From assembly GCA_018713145.1 (NCBI GenBank), contig DVFP01000003.1, positions 1 to 45,097 of the forward strand: 45,097 nucleotides of DNA. The letters are read 5' to 3'. Below the pieces are notes generated by a model. That model saw only the letters and a program-made list of their open reading frames with translations, had not been told where the DNA came from and made no database searches. Source of the stretch: Candidatus Scybalocola faecavium. GTDB taxonomy: Bacteria; Bacillota; Clostridia; Lachnospirales; Lachnospiraceae. How positions within the stretch are numbered: position 1 is the stretch's first letter; the number at the start of each line of letters is the position of its first letter. Below, in pieces: positions 15,596-24,856 of the stretch. Both the position numbers and the translations under genes were made by a program.

Positions 15596-15630
15596 AAAAA
15601 GGGCAGCCCATCTGTAGATGAGACTGCCCC
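15596..15630 (-). terminator. terminator after pfkA
   Basis: On the minus strand, GGGCAG...CTGCCC with an inner CATC/GATG stem is followed by TTTTTC. It lies 7 bp past the pfkA stop. An additional imperfect inverted repeat (CCACTAAAC with GTTAAGTGG) lies at 15534-15576 in the gap before the methyltransferase gene. Confidence 0.85.
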
Positions 15631-15636
15631 TGTTTA

Positions 15637-16614
15637 TTAAATGGATAAAACTTTTGCCACGCTGTACTGGAAGGGATCAATATCCTTCTGCATAGCCAGC
15701 GCCTCGTTAATATCATAGTCCACATATTCGCCGTGTTTGTAGGCAACGACTCTGTTTGACTTGCCGTCCATTAAGGCGTCTACAGCGTAGGCTCCCATAA
15801 TAGATGCGTAAACACGGTCTTTTGCTGTAGGACTTCCGCCTCTCTGGAGATGTCCAAGGATCGTTGCACGGGTCTCAATGCCTGTAGCAGCCTCGATCCG
15901 CTTAGCCATACTGGAAGAATGTCCCACACCTTCAGCGTTAATAATGATGTGATGCTTTTTACCCCGTTTTCTGTTTTTAATAATATTATCAATAATGGCA
16001 GCTTCATCATAATTGTAAATCTCCGGAAGGAGAATATCTTCTGCACCGTTGGCAATACCGCACCACAGGGCAATGTATCCGGCATTTCTACCCATAACCT
16101 CAATAATGGAGCACCGCTCATGGGATGTGGATGTATCCCTGACTTTATCAATGGCTTCCATAGCCGTATTCACGGCTGTATCAAAACCAATGGTATACTC
16201 TGTACATGCAATATCCAGGTCGATAGTTCCCGGGATCCCAATGGTGTTGATCCCCAGATTTGCCAGTTTTTGAGCCCCCTGGAACGAGCCGTCGCCGCCG
16301 ATAACGATCACTCCGTCAATTCCGTGCTTTCTGCAGATCTGCGCGCCTTTCTTCTGCCCTTCCTCGGTTTTAAATTCCGGGCAGCGGGCAGTATATAAAA
16401 ATGTACCGCCTCGGCTTAAAATATCAGCAACACTTCCGGCGTTCAGATCGATGATCTCCTCTTCCAGCAGACCGGAAAATCCTTTCTGTATTCCTTTTAC
16501 CTTACAACCATAAGCAATAGCTGTACGGACCACTGCACGAACTGCCGCATTCATGCCCGGAGCATCGCCTCCGCTGGTCAGGACACCGATCGTCTTCATC
16601 TTATTCTCGCTCAT
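15637..16614 (-). CDS. pfkA: ATP-dependent 6-phosphofructokinase
   Basis: The 325-residue enzyme phosphorylates fructose 6-phosphate, the committed step of glycolysis. Motifs are the N-terminal GVLTSGGDAPGMNAAVR (about 10-26), GGDGSFQGA near 103-111 (the Gly of GGDGS fits ATP rather than PPi use), the catalytic PGTIDLD, and the sugar-phosphate site EVMGRNAGYIALW. The usual PGTIDND has Leu in place of Asn, while both aspartates are kept. I chose ATG 16612-16614, with GGAGG 7 bases upstream; earlier in-frame codons lack a ribosome-binding site. Downstream of dnaE on the same strand. Confidence 0.96.
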   Translation of the reverse strand: MSENKMKTIGVLTSGGDAPGMNAAVRAVVRTAIAYGCKVKGIQKGFSGLLEEEIIDLNAGSVADILSRGGTFLYTARCPEFKTEEGQKKGAQICRKHGIDGVIVIGGDGSFQGAQKLANLGINTIGIPGTIDLDIACTEYTIGFDTAVNTAMEAIDKVRDTSTSHERCSIIEVMGRNAGYIALWCGIANGAEDILLPEIYNYDEAAIIDNIIKNRKRGKKHHIIINAEGVGHSSSMAKRIEAATGIETRATILGHLQRGGSPTAKDRVYASIMGAYAVDALMDGKSNRVVAYKHGEYVDYDINEALAMQKDIDPFQYSVAKVLSI

Positions 16615-16710
16615 GACATTACCTCCAATTTCTGTCATCGTTTTATCTTATCAATGAGCCGCCTTTTTCCTGAAAAATATGCGTTTTACCAAATTAATTC
16701 TAATATATCT

Positions 16711-19700
16711 TTAGGACATTTTCAAGGCATTTTGTACAATTTTAATATTTTCAGGGCCGAAGTCTGACTCCAGCCGGCCAATAAGCTGGGCGTCGCCGGA
16801 CACGTTATAAATAGCCGGCAGCCGCTTAATGGCTTTTTGTGCCTGGCAAAAAATCACGATTCTGTCATGGCCGTCGCTATTTTCTATAGCCGAGTAAACC
16901 CGGGATTCATTTTGGGCAAAATCATCCTTGTCCTTAAAGCGGATCCAGATCTCATTGGAGATCTGGGAAAATGCTACAACCCGTTGGCAGATCAGCTTGC
17001 CTTGAGCATCCTCACTTAAAGATACCCGGCCACGCACATAGATTTTTTCCTCTTCATTGAGAAATTCCCGGTTTCTTTCATAATCTCTCGGGAATACAAT
17101 GACCTCCACGCTGCCTACCAGATCCTCCAAAGTAACAAAAGCCATAAGCTGGTTGTTCTTTGTGGTTTTCACGGTTTTTGCCGTAATCATACCTCCTACG
17201 ATCACTGTCTGCCCGTCATAGACCCGTGCCTTTCCCGTTTCCTCATCTGCCTGAAAATCTGTAGTCACAGCAGTAATATTTTTCCGCCATGCCTTCTCAT
17301 ATTCTTCCAGAGGATGACCGCTGATATAAACGCCAAGCACTTCCTTTTCGTAAGCCAAAAGCACTTCCCGGTCATACTCGCCTACCGGAGGATACTTTAC
17401 CTCAAAGGCTTCCTTGTCCTCATCAGCAACAAAATCAAACAGGGACATTTGGCCGGTCATGGACTTTTTCTTTTCCGCGGCTGCCTGATCCATGATCTGA
17501 GCATAAACCATCATTTGCTGTCTGCGGGTATGTCCCAGGCTGTCAAAGGCCCCGGCTTTAATAAAGTTTTCCACAGTCCGCTTATTGACCTCTCGCCCGG
17601 CCATGCGCTCACAAAAATCCTTAAGGCTTTTAAACTTTCCGCCGATGTTACGCTCCTGGACAATGGCCTCGATCACCGGCTTACCGATACTCTTAATGGC
17701 TGACAGGCCATACCGGATCTTGCCGTCAGACACGGAAAACGCGCTCTCACCTTCGTTAATATCCGGCGGGAGAAGCTCGATCCCCATTTGGCGGCAAGTG
17801 ACAATATACTCCGCCACCTTGGATGAATTTTCAATGACGGATGTCATAAGGGCGGCCATAAATTCCACAGGATAATAGCATTTTAAATAAGCCGTCTGAT
17901 AGGATACAATGGTATAGGCAGCAGCATGGGATTTATTAAAGGCATACTTGGCAAAATCTACCATTTCATCAAAAATCTTATTGGCCGTCTTTTCATCAAT
18001 CCCATTTTTAATACACCCGGGCACATTCAGCTCCGCGTTTCCATAAACGAAGTATTCCCGCTCTTTGGCCATAACATCTGCCTTTTTCTTAGACATAGCA
18101 CGGCGCACCAGGTCGCTTCGGCCCAGGTCATAACCGGCCAGCTTCATAACAATCTGCATTACCTGCTCTTGGTAAACGATACAGCCATAAGTAGGCGCCA
18201 GGATCTCCTCCAGCTGGGGGCAGTCGTAGTGAATGGAATCCCTGTCATTTTTTCCTTTGATATATTTAGGGATAAAATCCATAGGTCCCGGACGGTACAG
18301 AGAAATCCCCGCTATAATATCCTCCAGGCTGGACGGTCGCAGTTCTTTCATGAAGCTTTTCATCCCCGCACTTTCCAGCTGGAAAATACCGTCTGTTTTC
18401 CCGGAGCTGATCAGTTCATAAACATTAGGGTCATTATAATCAATATTGTCAATATCCAGATTTCGTCCCGGCTGACGGTTCACCAGCTTTTCCGCATTTT
18501 GGATGACTGTCAGTGTCCGAAGGCCAAGAAAATCCATTTTTAAAAGGCCAAGTTCTTCCAAAGTCGTCATGGTAAACTGGGTGGTAATGGCATCGTCTGC
18601 CCCACGGGATAAAGGCACATATTCATCCACTGCTTTAGGGCTGATAACAACACCGGCTGCATGCATGGACGTATGCCGGGGCAGACCTTCCAGACGTTTG
18701 GACATATCAATAAGATAACGGATCTGCTCATCCTGATCATACAGGGCTTTTAATTCCGGGTTCATCTTAAGGGCCTTGTCAATGGTGATGCCAAGCTCTG
18801 TAGGAATCATTTTCGCCACGGAATCCACCTGGGCATAAGGCATATCAAGAACACGGCCCACATCACGGATCACACCCCGGGCTGCCATAGTACCAAAGGT
18901 TACGATCTGGACAACACGGTCCTTTCCGTATTTGCGCACCACATAATCAATGACTTCCTGCCGCCGTTCAAAGCAAAAGTCTACGTCAATATCCGGCATA
19001 GTCACACGGTTAGGATTAAGGAACCGCTCAAACAAAAGACTATATTTAATAGGATCCAGCTTTGTAATCCCAAGGCAATAGGATACAATACTTCCTGCCG
19101 CGCTTCCCCGGCCCGGTCCTACGATGATCCCGTGATCCCTGGCATATTTTATAAAATCCCAGACAATCAGAAAATAATCCACAAATCCCATGGAATGGAT
19201 CACATCCAGCTCATAGGTAAGCCTTTCTTTAAGCTCCTCTGTGGCCTTAGGGTACCGCTGTCCAAAGCCGTCCCAGGCCAGCTTTTGAAGATAGGTCCAC
19301 GCATCATAGCCTTCCGGCACGGGAAACTGGGGCAGTTTATATTCTCCAAATTTAATCTCTACCTGACAGCGCATGGCAATCTTGTGGGTATTTTCAAGAG
19401 CTTCCAGGGCATAGGGAAACAGCTGGCGCATCTCTTCCTCAGATTTTACATAATACTGGCCTCCCTCATACCGCATACGGTTTTCATCTGATACCTTTTT
19501 TCCCGTCTGGATACACAGCAAAATGTCATGGGCCTGAGCATCCTGGGCATAGGTATAATGAATATCATTGGTGGCCACCAAAGGAATTCCGGTTTCTTTA
19601 CTCATGCGCATAAGGGACTGATTGACCAGGCGCTGGGCAGGGATCCCGTGATCCTGCAGCTCAAGGAAGAAATTTCCTTTTCCGAAAATATCCTCCAAAG

Positions 19701-20178
19701 ATCTTGCCGCTTTCACAGCTTCTCCATAAAAGCCCTTAGTAATATAACTTTGAACCTCTCCTGCCAGACAGGCGCTTAAGGCAATGATCCCTTCGTGATA
19801 CTGGCGCAGCAGTTCCTTATCCACTCTGGGTTTATAATAAAAACCTTCCGTAAAGCCCCGGGACACGATCTTCATCAGGTTATGGTAACCAAGATCATTT
19901 TCCGCCAGCAAAACAAGGTGGTGATACCGGTTGTCATCACGGCCTTCCTTGTCAAATAGGGAACCGGGAGCCACATACACCTCACAGCCGATAATGGGGC
20001 GTATACCGTTTTTCTTAGCTTCTTTATAAAAGTCAATAACGCCGTACATTACCCCGTGATCGGTAATGGCCACGCTGTCCATGCCCAGCTCCTTTACACG
20101 GGCAATGAGTTCTTTAATTTTATTGGAGCCGTCCAAAAGACTGTATTCTGTATGAACATGCAAATGTGTAAAACTCAT
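16711..20178 (-). CDS. dnaE: DNA polymerase III alpha subunit (DnaE1 type)
   Basis: The 1155-residue replicative polymerase subunit begins with the PHP domain (LHVHTEYSLLDG near 5-16, AITDHGVMYG). The palm follows with GRGSAAGSIVSYCLGI (about 355-370) and the catalytic PDIDVDFCFERR (about 396-407). The fingers, beta-clamp-binding and HhH regions come next (TVENFIKAGAFDSLG), then the C-terminal OB fold (VIVGGMITAKTVKTTKNNQ). Length matches DnaE1, not PolC. Clostridia usually encode PolC elsewhere and DnaE as the second polymerase. It follows the thioesterase gene by 30 bp and is followed by pfkA, a conserved pairing in Lachnospiraceae. Confidence 0.97.
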   Translation of the reverse strand: MSFTHLHVHTEYSLLDGSNKIKELIARVKELGMDSVAITDHGVMYGVIDFYKEAKKNGIRPIIGCEVYVAPGSLFDKEGRDDNRYHHLVLLAENDLGYHNLMKIVSRGFTEGFYYKPRVDKELLRQYHEGIIALSACLAGEVQSYITKGFYGEAVKAARSLEDIFGKGNFFLELQDHGIPAQRLVNQSLMRMSKETGIPLVATNDIHYTYAQDAQAHDILLCIQTGKKVSDENRMRYEGGQYYVKSEEEMRQLFPYALEALENTHKIAMRCQVEIKFGEYKLPQFPVPEGYDAWTYLQKLAWDGFGQRYPKATEELKERLTYELDVIHSMGFVDYFLIVWDFIKYARDHGIIVGPGRGSAAGSIVSYCLGITKLDPIKYSLLFERFLNPNRVTMPDIDVDFCFERRQEVIDYVVRKYGKDRVVQIVTFGTMAARGVIRDVGRVLDMPYAQVDSVAKMIPTELGITIDKALKMNPELKALYDQDEQIRYLIDMSKRLEGLPRHTSMHAAGVVISPKAVDEYVPLSRGADDAITTQFTMTTLEELGLLKMDFLGLRTLTVIQNAEKLVNRQPGRNLDIDNIDYNDPNVYELISSGKTDGIFQLESAGMKSFMKELRPSSLEDIIAGISLYRPGPMDFIPKYIKGKNDRDSIHYDCPQLEEILAPTYGCIVYQEQVMQIVMKLAGYDLGRSDLVRRAMSKKKADVMAKEREYFVYGNAELNVPGCIKNGIDEKTANKIFDEMVDFAKYAFNKSHAAAYTIVSYQTAYLKCYYPVEFMAALMTSVIENSSKVAEYIVTCRQMGIELLPPDINEGESAFSVSDGKIRYGLSAIKSIGKPVIEAIVQERNIGGKFKSLKDFCERMAGREVNKRTVENFIKAGAFDSLGHTRRQQMMVYAQIMDQAAAEKKKSMTGQMSLFDFVADEDKEAFEVKYPPVGEYDREVLLAYEKEVLGVYISGHPLEEYEKAWRKNITAVTTDFQADEETGKARVYDGQTVIVGGMITAKTVKTTKNNQLMAFVTLEDLVGSVEVIVFPRDYERNREFLNEEEKIYVRGRVSLSEDAQGKLICQRVVAFSQISNEIWIRFKDKDDFAQNESRVYSAIENSDGHDRIVIFCQAQKAIKRLPAIYNVSGDAQLIGRLESDFGPENIKIVQNALKMS

Positions 20179-20208
20179 AAGATCCTCCCCTGCCTGTGTA
20201 ATGTGTTA

Positions 20209-20607
20209 TTATTTATCCCTTAATATATAAAAAGTCACAGAGGCCTTTGCAATCAGCACATCTCTGTCATCGGTCACCTTTACGTCAATCACCGCAATAT
20301 GATTGCCAATCCTTGCCGGTGTGGCATGGGCGGTAAGCACCTTGGACTTAATGGCCGCGTTTAAATAATCAATATTTGCTGAAAGGGTAGTACAGTTCTT
20401 TCCTGTGGAAACAACCGCAGTACCGGAAATCGTGTCCACTAAAGTAAAAATGCACCCGCCATGAATGGAGCCGATAGGATTTCCGTGAATAGGATTAAGA
20501 ACGATCCGTCCGGTCGCTGTGCCGTTTTCCGCTTCTAAAAGCTCAACACCTGTATGTTTTGCAAAACCATTTGACTCTATGCGCTTCTTTAATTCTTCTG
20601 TTGTCAT
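20209..20607 (-). CDS. PaaI-family hotdog-fold thioesterase
   Basis: The 132-residue single hotdog domain has the signature GSIHGGCIFTLVDTISGTA (about 46-64), where HGG and the following acidic residue form the active site, and the strand TTLSANIDYLNA. It hydrolyses acyl- or aryl-CoA thioesters; the substrate is not predictable. GAGGAGG precedes the ATG by about 12 bases. It lies between a terminator and dnaE, so it may head the dnaE transcript. Confidence 0.88.
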   Translation of the reverse strand: MTTEELKKRIESNGFAKHTGVELLEAENGTATGRIVLNPIHGNPIGSIHGGCIFTLVDTISGTAVVSTGKNCTTLSANIDYLNAAIKSKVLTAHATPARIGNHIAVIDVKVTDDRDVLIAKASVTFYILRDK

Positions 20608-20658
20608 TAAGATTAAAGCCTCCTCTATAAAAGTATTGCTGTAAAAATATTGTTATAA

Positions 20659-20688
20659 AAGTGCTGCCGGAGGGAACCCTCCGGCAGC
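20659..20688 (-). terminator. terminator after the Crh-like gene
   Basis: A 12-bp perfect stem, GCTGCCGGAGGG (20663-20674) with CCCTCCGGCAGC (20677-20688), is followed on the minus strand by ACTTTTATAA. It ends the murB-rapZ-whiA-crh-like run. The T tract is short. Confidence 0.75.
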
Positions 20689-20766
20689 TAAAACGTGTTT
20701 TGCTACTGTCCACAGGATGAACAGCAGCCGTGTTTTTCAATAGATTTTCTTATTCCATGGAAATTT

Positions 20767-21033
20767 TTACTTGCTGATTTCCTGACCGATCAGATATTTT
20801 TCGATGTTTTCTACAGCCTTATTTTCATCAGCACCATTTGCTATGATCGTAACTGTCTCTCCTTCACTGATCGCAAGGCTCATCATTCCCATAATACTTT
20901 TGGCATTCACTTTCTTGTCTCCGGTTTCCAAGTAGATACTGCTATCATACTGACTGGCCACCTGAACCAACAACGCTACCGGTCTTGCCTCTAATCCGGT
21001 TGGAATTTTAATAGTAACTTCCTTTGCAACCAT
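20767..21033 (-). CDS. Crh-like HPr paralogue lacking the phosphocarrier histidine
   Basis: The 88-residue HPr-fold protein reads TGLEARPVALL where HPr has GLHARPA, so the PEP-dependent phosphorylation site His15 is Glu. The regulatory serine site is intact (KSIMGMMSLAI, Ser near 46). This is the pattern of Crh, which is phosphorylated by HPr kinase on Ser46 and works with CcpA but cannot carry phosphate for sugar uptake. The start ATG 21031-21033 is preceded by GAGG with an 8-9-base spacer; an N-terminal extension in frame lacks support. It follows whiA as crh does in Bacillus subtilis, and hprK is in this window. Bacillus Crh has Gln, not Glu, at this site. Confidence 0.85.
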   Translation of the reverse strand: MVAKEVTIKIPTGLEARPVALLVQVASQYDSSIYLETGDKKVNAKSIMGMMSLAISEGETVTIIANGADENKAVENIEKYLIGQEISK

Positions 21034-21064
21034 AATTTGTACCTCGCCTTCCTTCTTGCGTCTT

Positions 21065-22018
21065 TCAACGCCCGTGACATCTAAGCTCATCTGCTATCAT
21101 GCTCAGCTTTCTCAGCCGGTGGTTTACACCGGACTTTCCTACCGGTGTACTGAGCATCTTACCCAGTTCCACCAGAGTTGCCTCCGGATATTCCAGCCGA
21201 AGCCGGGCAACCTCCTGAAGGCCGTCTGAAAGCTGGCTAAAGCCTATGGAATCTCTGATAAGTGTAATATCCTCCACCTGCTTTACCGCTGCTGAAACCG
21301 TCTTGTTAATATTCGCTGTCTCGCAATTCACCCGGCGATTAACGCTGTTGCGCATCTCCTTAAGGATACGGATATTTTCCATCTCCATAAGGGAATTGCT
21401 GGCTCCCATTACATTAAGCATGTCCACGATCTGAGCGCCTTCTTTAATATATACGATATAATGACGCTTTCGTGTGATCACCTTGCCTTCTATATTAAAC
21501 TGGGCCATAAGCTGTAAAAGCTGGTGGGCTTTTTCATTACTGGAACAAGAAATCTCAAAATGATAAGTTTTTAGTGGATTGCTTACAGAGCCGCCGGCCA
21601 AAAAAGAGCCCCTCAAAAATGCACGCATACAGCATGGATTCTGGATCAGGACATGATCAGACACAGAAAAATCCTCTGAAATGTCCCCATCCGGAGTCAT
21701 AAGCCGAGTGGCATACAAAATCTTCCGGGCAACGGCATCGTCGGATACTGTAACAATGTAAGTTCGTCTTTTTTTCAAATAGTAATTACACCGAACAGAA
21801 ACATCGCTATTAATATTAAATGATTTTTGCAGTAATGTAAAGTATTTTCTTGCAACTGAAATACTTTCTGTGTGAATTTTTATCGAAAACCGGTCATCCT
21901 CATCGATAATGATCCGGCCGCACATGGACAAAATAGCGGCAGTCTCAGCAATTTGACAGTGTCGCGCCGTGGGACATTGCCGTGACAGCTCGTCCTTAAC
22001 AACTGAGGAAAATGACAT
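21065..22018 (-). CDS. whiA: WhiA-family DNA-binding protein
   Basis: The 317-residue protein has two divergent LAGLIDADG homing-endonuclease-like halves (FLRGSFLAGGSVSNPLKTYH near 129-148) and a C-terminal helix-turn-helix (LEYPEATLVELGKMLSTPVGKSGVNHR). It acts in cell division and sporulation-linked gene control and has no nuclease activity known. ATG 22016-22018 is chosen since AGGAG lies 7 bases upstream and homologues begin MSFSSVVKDEL. The upstream in-frame extension to 22069 would overlap the rapZ stop and is not family-like. Next to rapZ and the Crh-like gene, as in Bacillus. Confidence 0.95.
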   Translation of the reverse strand: MSFSSVVKDELSRQCPTARHCQIAETAAILSMCGRIIIDEDDRFSIKIHTESISVARKYFTLLQKSFNINSDVSVRCNYYLKKRRTYIVTVSDDAVARKILYATRLMTPDGDISEDFSVSDHVLIQNPCCMRAFLRGSFLAGGSVSNPLKTYHFEISCSSNEKAHQLLQLMAQFNIEGKVITRKRHYIVYIKEGAQIVDMLNVMGASNSLMEMENIRILKEMRNSVNRRVNCETANINKTVSAAVKQVEDITLIRDSIGFSQLSDGLQEVARLRLEYPEATLVELGKMLSTPVGKSGVNHRLRKLSMIADELRCHGR

Positions 22019-22065
22019 TTCTCCACTCCTATCCATGTTACTGTCCCCCTTGTAAACAGTAACGA

Positions 22066-22941
22066 TCAAACGGATTTATAGTAACGGTCCTTTTCAATAT
22101 CCCGATGCTCTACCTTGACGCCGTATTCATGGCCAAGGAGCCTTTTATACAAAGCATTGGCCAGGGTCACGGACCGGTGCTTTCCTCCGGTGCAGCCAAT
22201 GGCAATGACCAGTTGGTTTTTCCCTTCATTCATATAATTTGGGATCAGGAAGGTGATCATATCCAAAAGCTTCTCAAGAAAGATGCCCGCCTCTTCAAAC
22301 TTTAATACATAATCCGCCACATCTTTGTCATTTCCTGTTTTTGGTTTTAACTCTTCAATGTAGTATGGATTTGGCAGGAAACGCACATCAAAAACCAGGT
22401 CTGCGTCAGCGGGAATGCCATATTTAAAGCCAAAGGACAAAACAGTCACAAAAAAGCTCTGATAATGTTCATTTTTCACAAAGATCTTATCGATCTCACC
22501 TTTCAGCTCACGGGTCAAAAGCCGGGACGTATCAATAATATAGGTGGCCCGCTTTTTTAAAAATTCCAATTTTCTCCGTTCGCTGGCAATGCCTGCTTCC
22601 ACCCTTCCGGACTTTGTTAAAGGATGGCTCCTCCGGGTTTCTTTAAACCGTTTCACAAGTACAGAATCCGTACAGTCTAAAAACAGGATCTCATAGCAGA
22701 TCCCGTTCTGCTCCAGATTATTCAGTACCGGGATCAGCGCAGGCAGGTCCTCGCCGCTGCGTATATCGATCCCCAGAGCCACCTTGTTCATCATAGACGG
22801 CTCCTGAACCCCGATCTCGGCAAATTTAGGGATCAGGGGAATCGGAAGATTATCTACACAAAAATATCCCGCATCCTCCAGCATTTTTAAAGCAGAGGAT
22901 TTTCCGGCACCGCTCATTCCGGTCACAATCACAAATCGCAT
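22066..22941 (-). CDS. rapZ: RapZ/YvcJ-family nucleotide-binding protein
   Basis: The 291-residue P-loop protein has Walker A GMSGAGKSSAL (8-18), a kinase-like middle region, and the C-terminal signature IGCTGGKHRSVTLANAL (about 247-263). In Enterobacteria, RapZ adapts sRNA decay to glucosamine-6-phosphate supply. In Firmicutes (YvcJ) it hydrolyses ATP/GTP and affects cell-wall precursor balance and competence. It sits between murB (56 bp upstream) and whiA (47 bp downstream). The yvcK/glmR gene that often lies between rapZ and whiA is absent here. Confidence 0.95.
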   Translation of the reverse strand: MRFVIVTGMSGAGKSSALKMLEDAGYFCVDNLPIPLIPKFAEIGVQEPSMMNKVALGIDIRSGEDLPALIPVLNNLEQNGICYEILFLDCTDSVLVKRFKETRRSHPLTKSGRVEAGIASERRKLEFLKKRATYIIDTSRLLTRELKGEIDKIFVKNEHYQSFFVTVLSFGFKYGIPADADLVFDVRFLPNPYYIEELKPKTGNDKDVADYVLKFEEAGIFLEKLLDMITFLIPNYMNEGKNQLVIAIGCTGGKHRSVTLANALYKRLLGHEYGVKVEHRDIEKDRYYKSV

Positions 22942-22997
22942 CTGATCAACCTCTTTTATGACATATATTCAGCCATCCGGTCCTATAGACCAAGCTT

Positions 22998-23924
22998 TTA
23001 AAACTCCCCGATGATCCTTACTTCCGGCTCCATAGACACGCCAAAGCGGTCATACACCGTAGTCTGTACATGTCGGATCAGTTCCAGTACATCCCTGGCC
23101 GTCGCATCTCCTGTGTTAATCACAAAGCCGCTGTGCTTTGGAGAGATCTGGGCACCGCCTACACTAAAGCCTTTCAGGCCGCAGTCCTGGATCAGTTTTC
23201 CGGCAAAATATCCCTCCGGCCGTTTAAATGTGCTTCCGGCGCTGGGAAATTCCAAAGGCTGTTTTTCCCGCCGTCTGGCTGCCAACTCGTCCATACAGGC
23301 CAGAATCTTTTCCTTGTCTCCTCTTTTTAAAGTCAAAGCCGCTTCCAAAACGATCATAGACTGACGCTGGATAATGCTGGTACGGTAACCAAACTCCAGT
23401 TCCGGGCCTTTAAGGGTAAGCACCTGACCGTCTCCTGTAAGGACGGTAGCCTGGCCGACGCACATCTTCATCTCTCCCCCATAGGCTCCTGCATTCATCG
23501 TAACAGCACCGCCAAAGGTTCCCGGGATCCCGCTGGCAAATTCAAATCCTTCCAGACCTTCTGCAGCTACAGCCCGGGCTAAACGGGACAATAAAATACC
23601 GGCTCCGGCATGGACGATCACAGTTCCATCCTGCTCTTCCTCCATCCTCAGCTTATCCATGGTGCCAAAGATCTGAAACACTACGCCCCGGATCCCTTTG
23701 TCACTGACTAAAAGATTACTGCCGTTTCCTATGATCATCCAGGGAATGTTAAAAGCCTTACAACACTCCACAGCTTCTTTTAGCCGTTTTGCATCCGGCG
23801 GGGTCACAAAAATATCTGCCGGTCCGCCGATCCGGAAAGTCGTATGCATCTTCATCGGTTCATCCATCCGAATGGCATCATCTCCCACGATCCGGGTCAG
23901 CTCATTTATAAACTCTGTTGTCAT
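22998..23924 (-). CDS. murB: UDP-N-acetylenolpyruvoylglucosamine reductase
   Basis: The 308-residue FAD enzyme makes UDP-MurNAc, the second committed step of peptidoglycan synthesis. FAD-binding motifs are HTTFRIGGPAD (about 27-37), IGNGSNLLVSDKG (about 65-77) and ASGIPGTFGGAVTMNAGAYG (about 129-148). The catalytic serine region is SAGSTFKRPEGYFAGKLI (about 226-243), and a C-terminal MEPEVRIIG carries the catalytic Glu. It is the type II form lacking the extra Tyr loop by length. First gene of the murB-rapZ-whiA-crh-like run. Confidence 0.96.
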   Translation of the reverse strand: MTTEFINELTRIVGDDAIRMDEPMKMHTTFRIGGPADIFVTPPDAKRLKEAVECCKAFNIPWMIIGNGSNLLVSDKGIRGVVFQIFGTMDKLRMEEEQDGTVIVHAGAGILLSRLARAVAAEGLEGFEFASGIPGTFGGAVTMNAGAYGGEMKMCVGQATVLTGDGQVLTLKGPELEFGYRTSIIQRQSMIVLEAALTLKRGDKEKILACMDELAARRREKQPLEFPSAGSTFKRPEGYFAGKLIQDCGLKGFSVGGAQISPKHSGFVINTGDATARDVLELIRHVQTTVYDRFGVSMEPEVRIIGEF

Positions 23925-24019
23925 AGCTTTTCTCCCATTCTAATTTTCTTTGAAAATCAAATCTATTTGATCCTGGTATCCTTATATTACATGATTTACC
24001 CCACATATTCAAGACAAAA

Positions 24020-24691
24020 TTAACACAGCTTGTTCCCGTTGGCCATCAGCTTAAACTTGCAGCCAATCGCTTCCGCCGCTCTGCGGCACATGATCATACG
24101 CTGGAGAAAGATCTCAAAATAGTCCATCACCGTACACATCGAATCATCCAGATAAAGCTCCATCTGGATCACTTTCTTTTCTTTATTCACATTTAAGACA
24201 GAGGAAAGGACGGCATAATTGACCCGGTCATGGGCATCAAAGCTGGTGATTACTGTATTGCGCACCCGGTTTCTCCGTACATCCGTCTTATCCGCCAAGA
24301 TCAGAGCCGCAGACACGGTATCCACCGCAGTGCCGGTGGCTTCGTCATGGTTGCCGATGGCGGAAGCCACGCAGATAGCGTCTGCCAGATCCATTCCCCG
24401 CTCTTTTAAAATCGTGTACGCTAAAATCGCTCCGCTGTGGGCATGATCCGTCCGGTTAATGCTGTTGCCGATGTCATGCATATAGCCGGCGATCTTGCTC
24501 AGTTCAATAAGTTTTTTATCATAGCCCAGGTCCTTTAAGATCTTTCCCGCGGTCTGGGCCACCTTGGCCGCGTGTTTTTGGGAATGTTCCGTATATCCTA
24601 AAACACCCAGAACCGCATTGCCTTTTTCAATGAGCAGGTTCACCTCCTCATCGTTACGAATTTTTTTATAGGTTATCTTTAAATCTTCCAT
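24020..24691 (-). CDS. HD-domain phosphohydrolase
   Basis: The 223-residue protein has the HD metal-binding pattern: H in TEHSQKHAAKV (about 35-45), HD in AGYMHDIGNSI (about 68-78), H in RTDHAHSG (about 80-87) and D in LILADKTDVRRNRVR (about 130-144). It hydrolyses an unknown phosphoester, possibly a nucleotide. The C-terminal 80 residues form a mixed domain (VNKEKKVIQMELYLDD) that I do not recognise. The N-terminus is immediately preceded by an AGAGGAAA-like ribosome-binding site. It lies alone between the phoH terminator and murB. Confidence 0.85.
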   Translation of the reverse strand: MEDLKITYKKIRNDEEVNLLIEKGNAVLGVLGYTEHSQKHAAKVAQTAGKILKDLGYDKKLIELSKIAGYMHDIGNSINRTDHAHSGAILAYTILKERGMDLADAICVASAIGNHDEATGTAVDTVSAALILADKTDVRRNRVRNTVITSFDAHDRVNYAVLSSVLNVNKEKKVIQMELYLDDSMCTVMDYFEIFLQRMIMCRRAAEAIGCKFKLMANGNKLC

Positions 24692-24770
24692 ATATATTTC
24701 CTCTAAATATACTTTCTCTAATCCAGAGCCAGAAGGGTGAGGGCCGGCTCATCCGGCTCTCAGAGAACAA

Positions 24771-24800
24771 CACGGCGGCGAAAAGTTTTTCGCCGCCGTG
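24771..24800 (-). terminator. hairpin after the PhoH-like gene
   Basis: CACGGCGGCGAAAA (24771-24784) pairs with TTTTCGCCGCCGTG (24787-24800), a very stable 14-bp stem. On neither side is there a long T tract, so it is either a weak intrinsic terminator or an RNA-stabilising 3' hairpin. Confidence 0.65.
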
Positions 24801-24856
24801 TTCCTGCTCCCATATGGCCACTGTTTATAAGATAAACTGTAACATATTTGTGCTGC

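Noticed and set aside
15850..16398. 182-residue plus-strand frame antisense to pfkA
   Set aside because: Lies entirely within conserved pfkA sequence with no ribosome-binding site.
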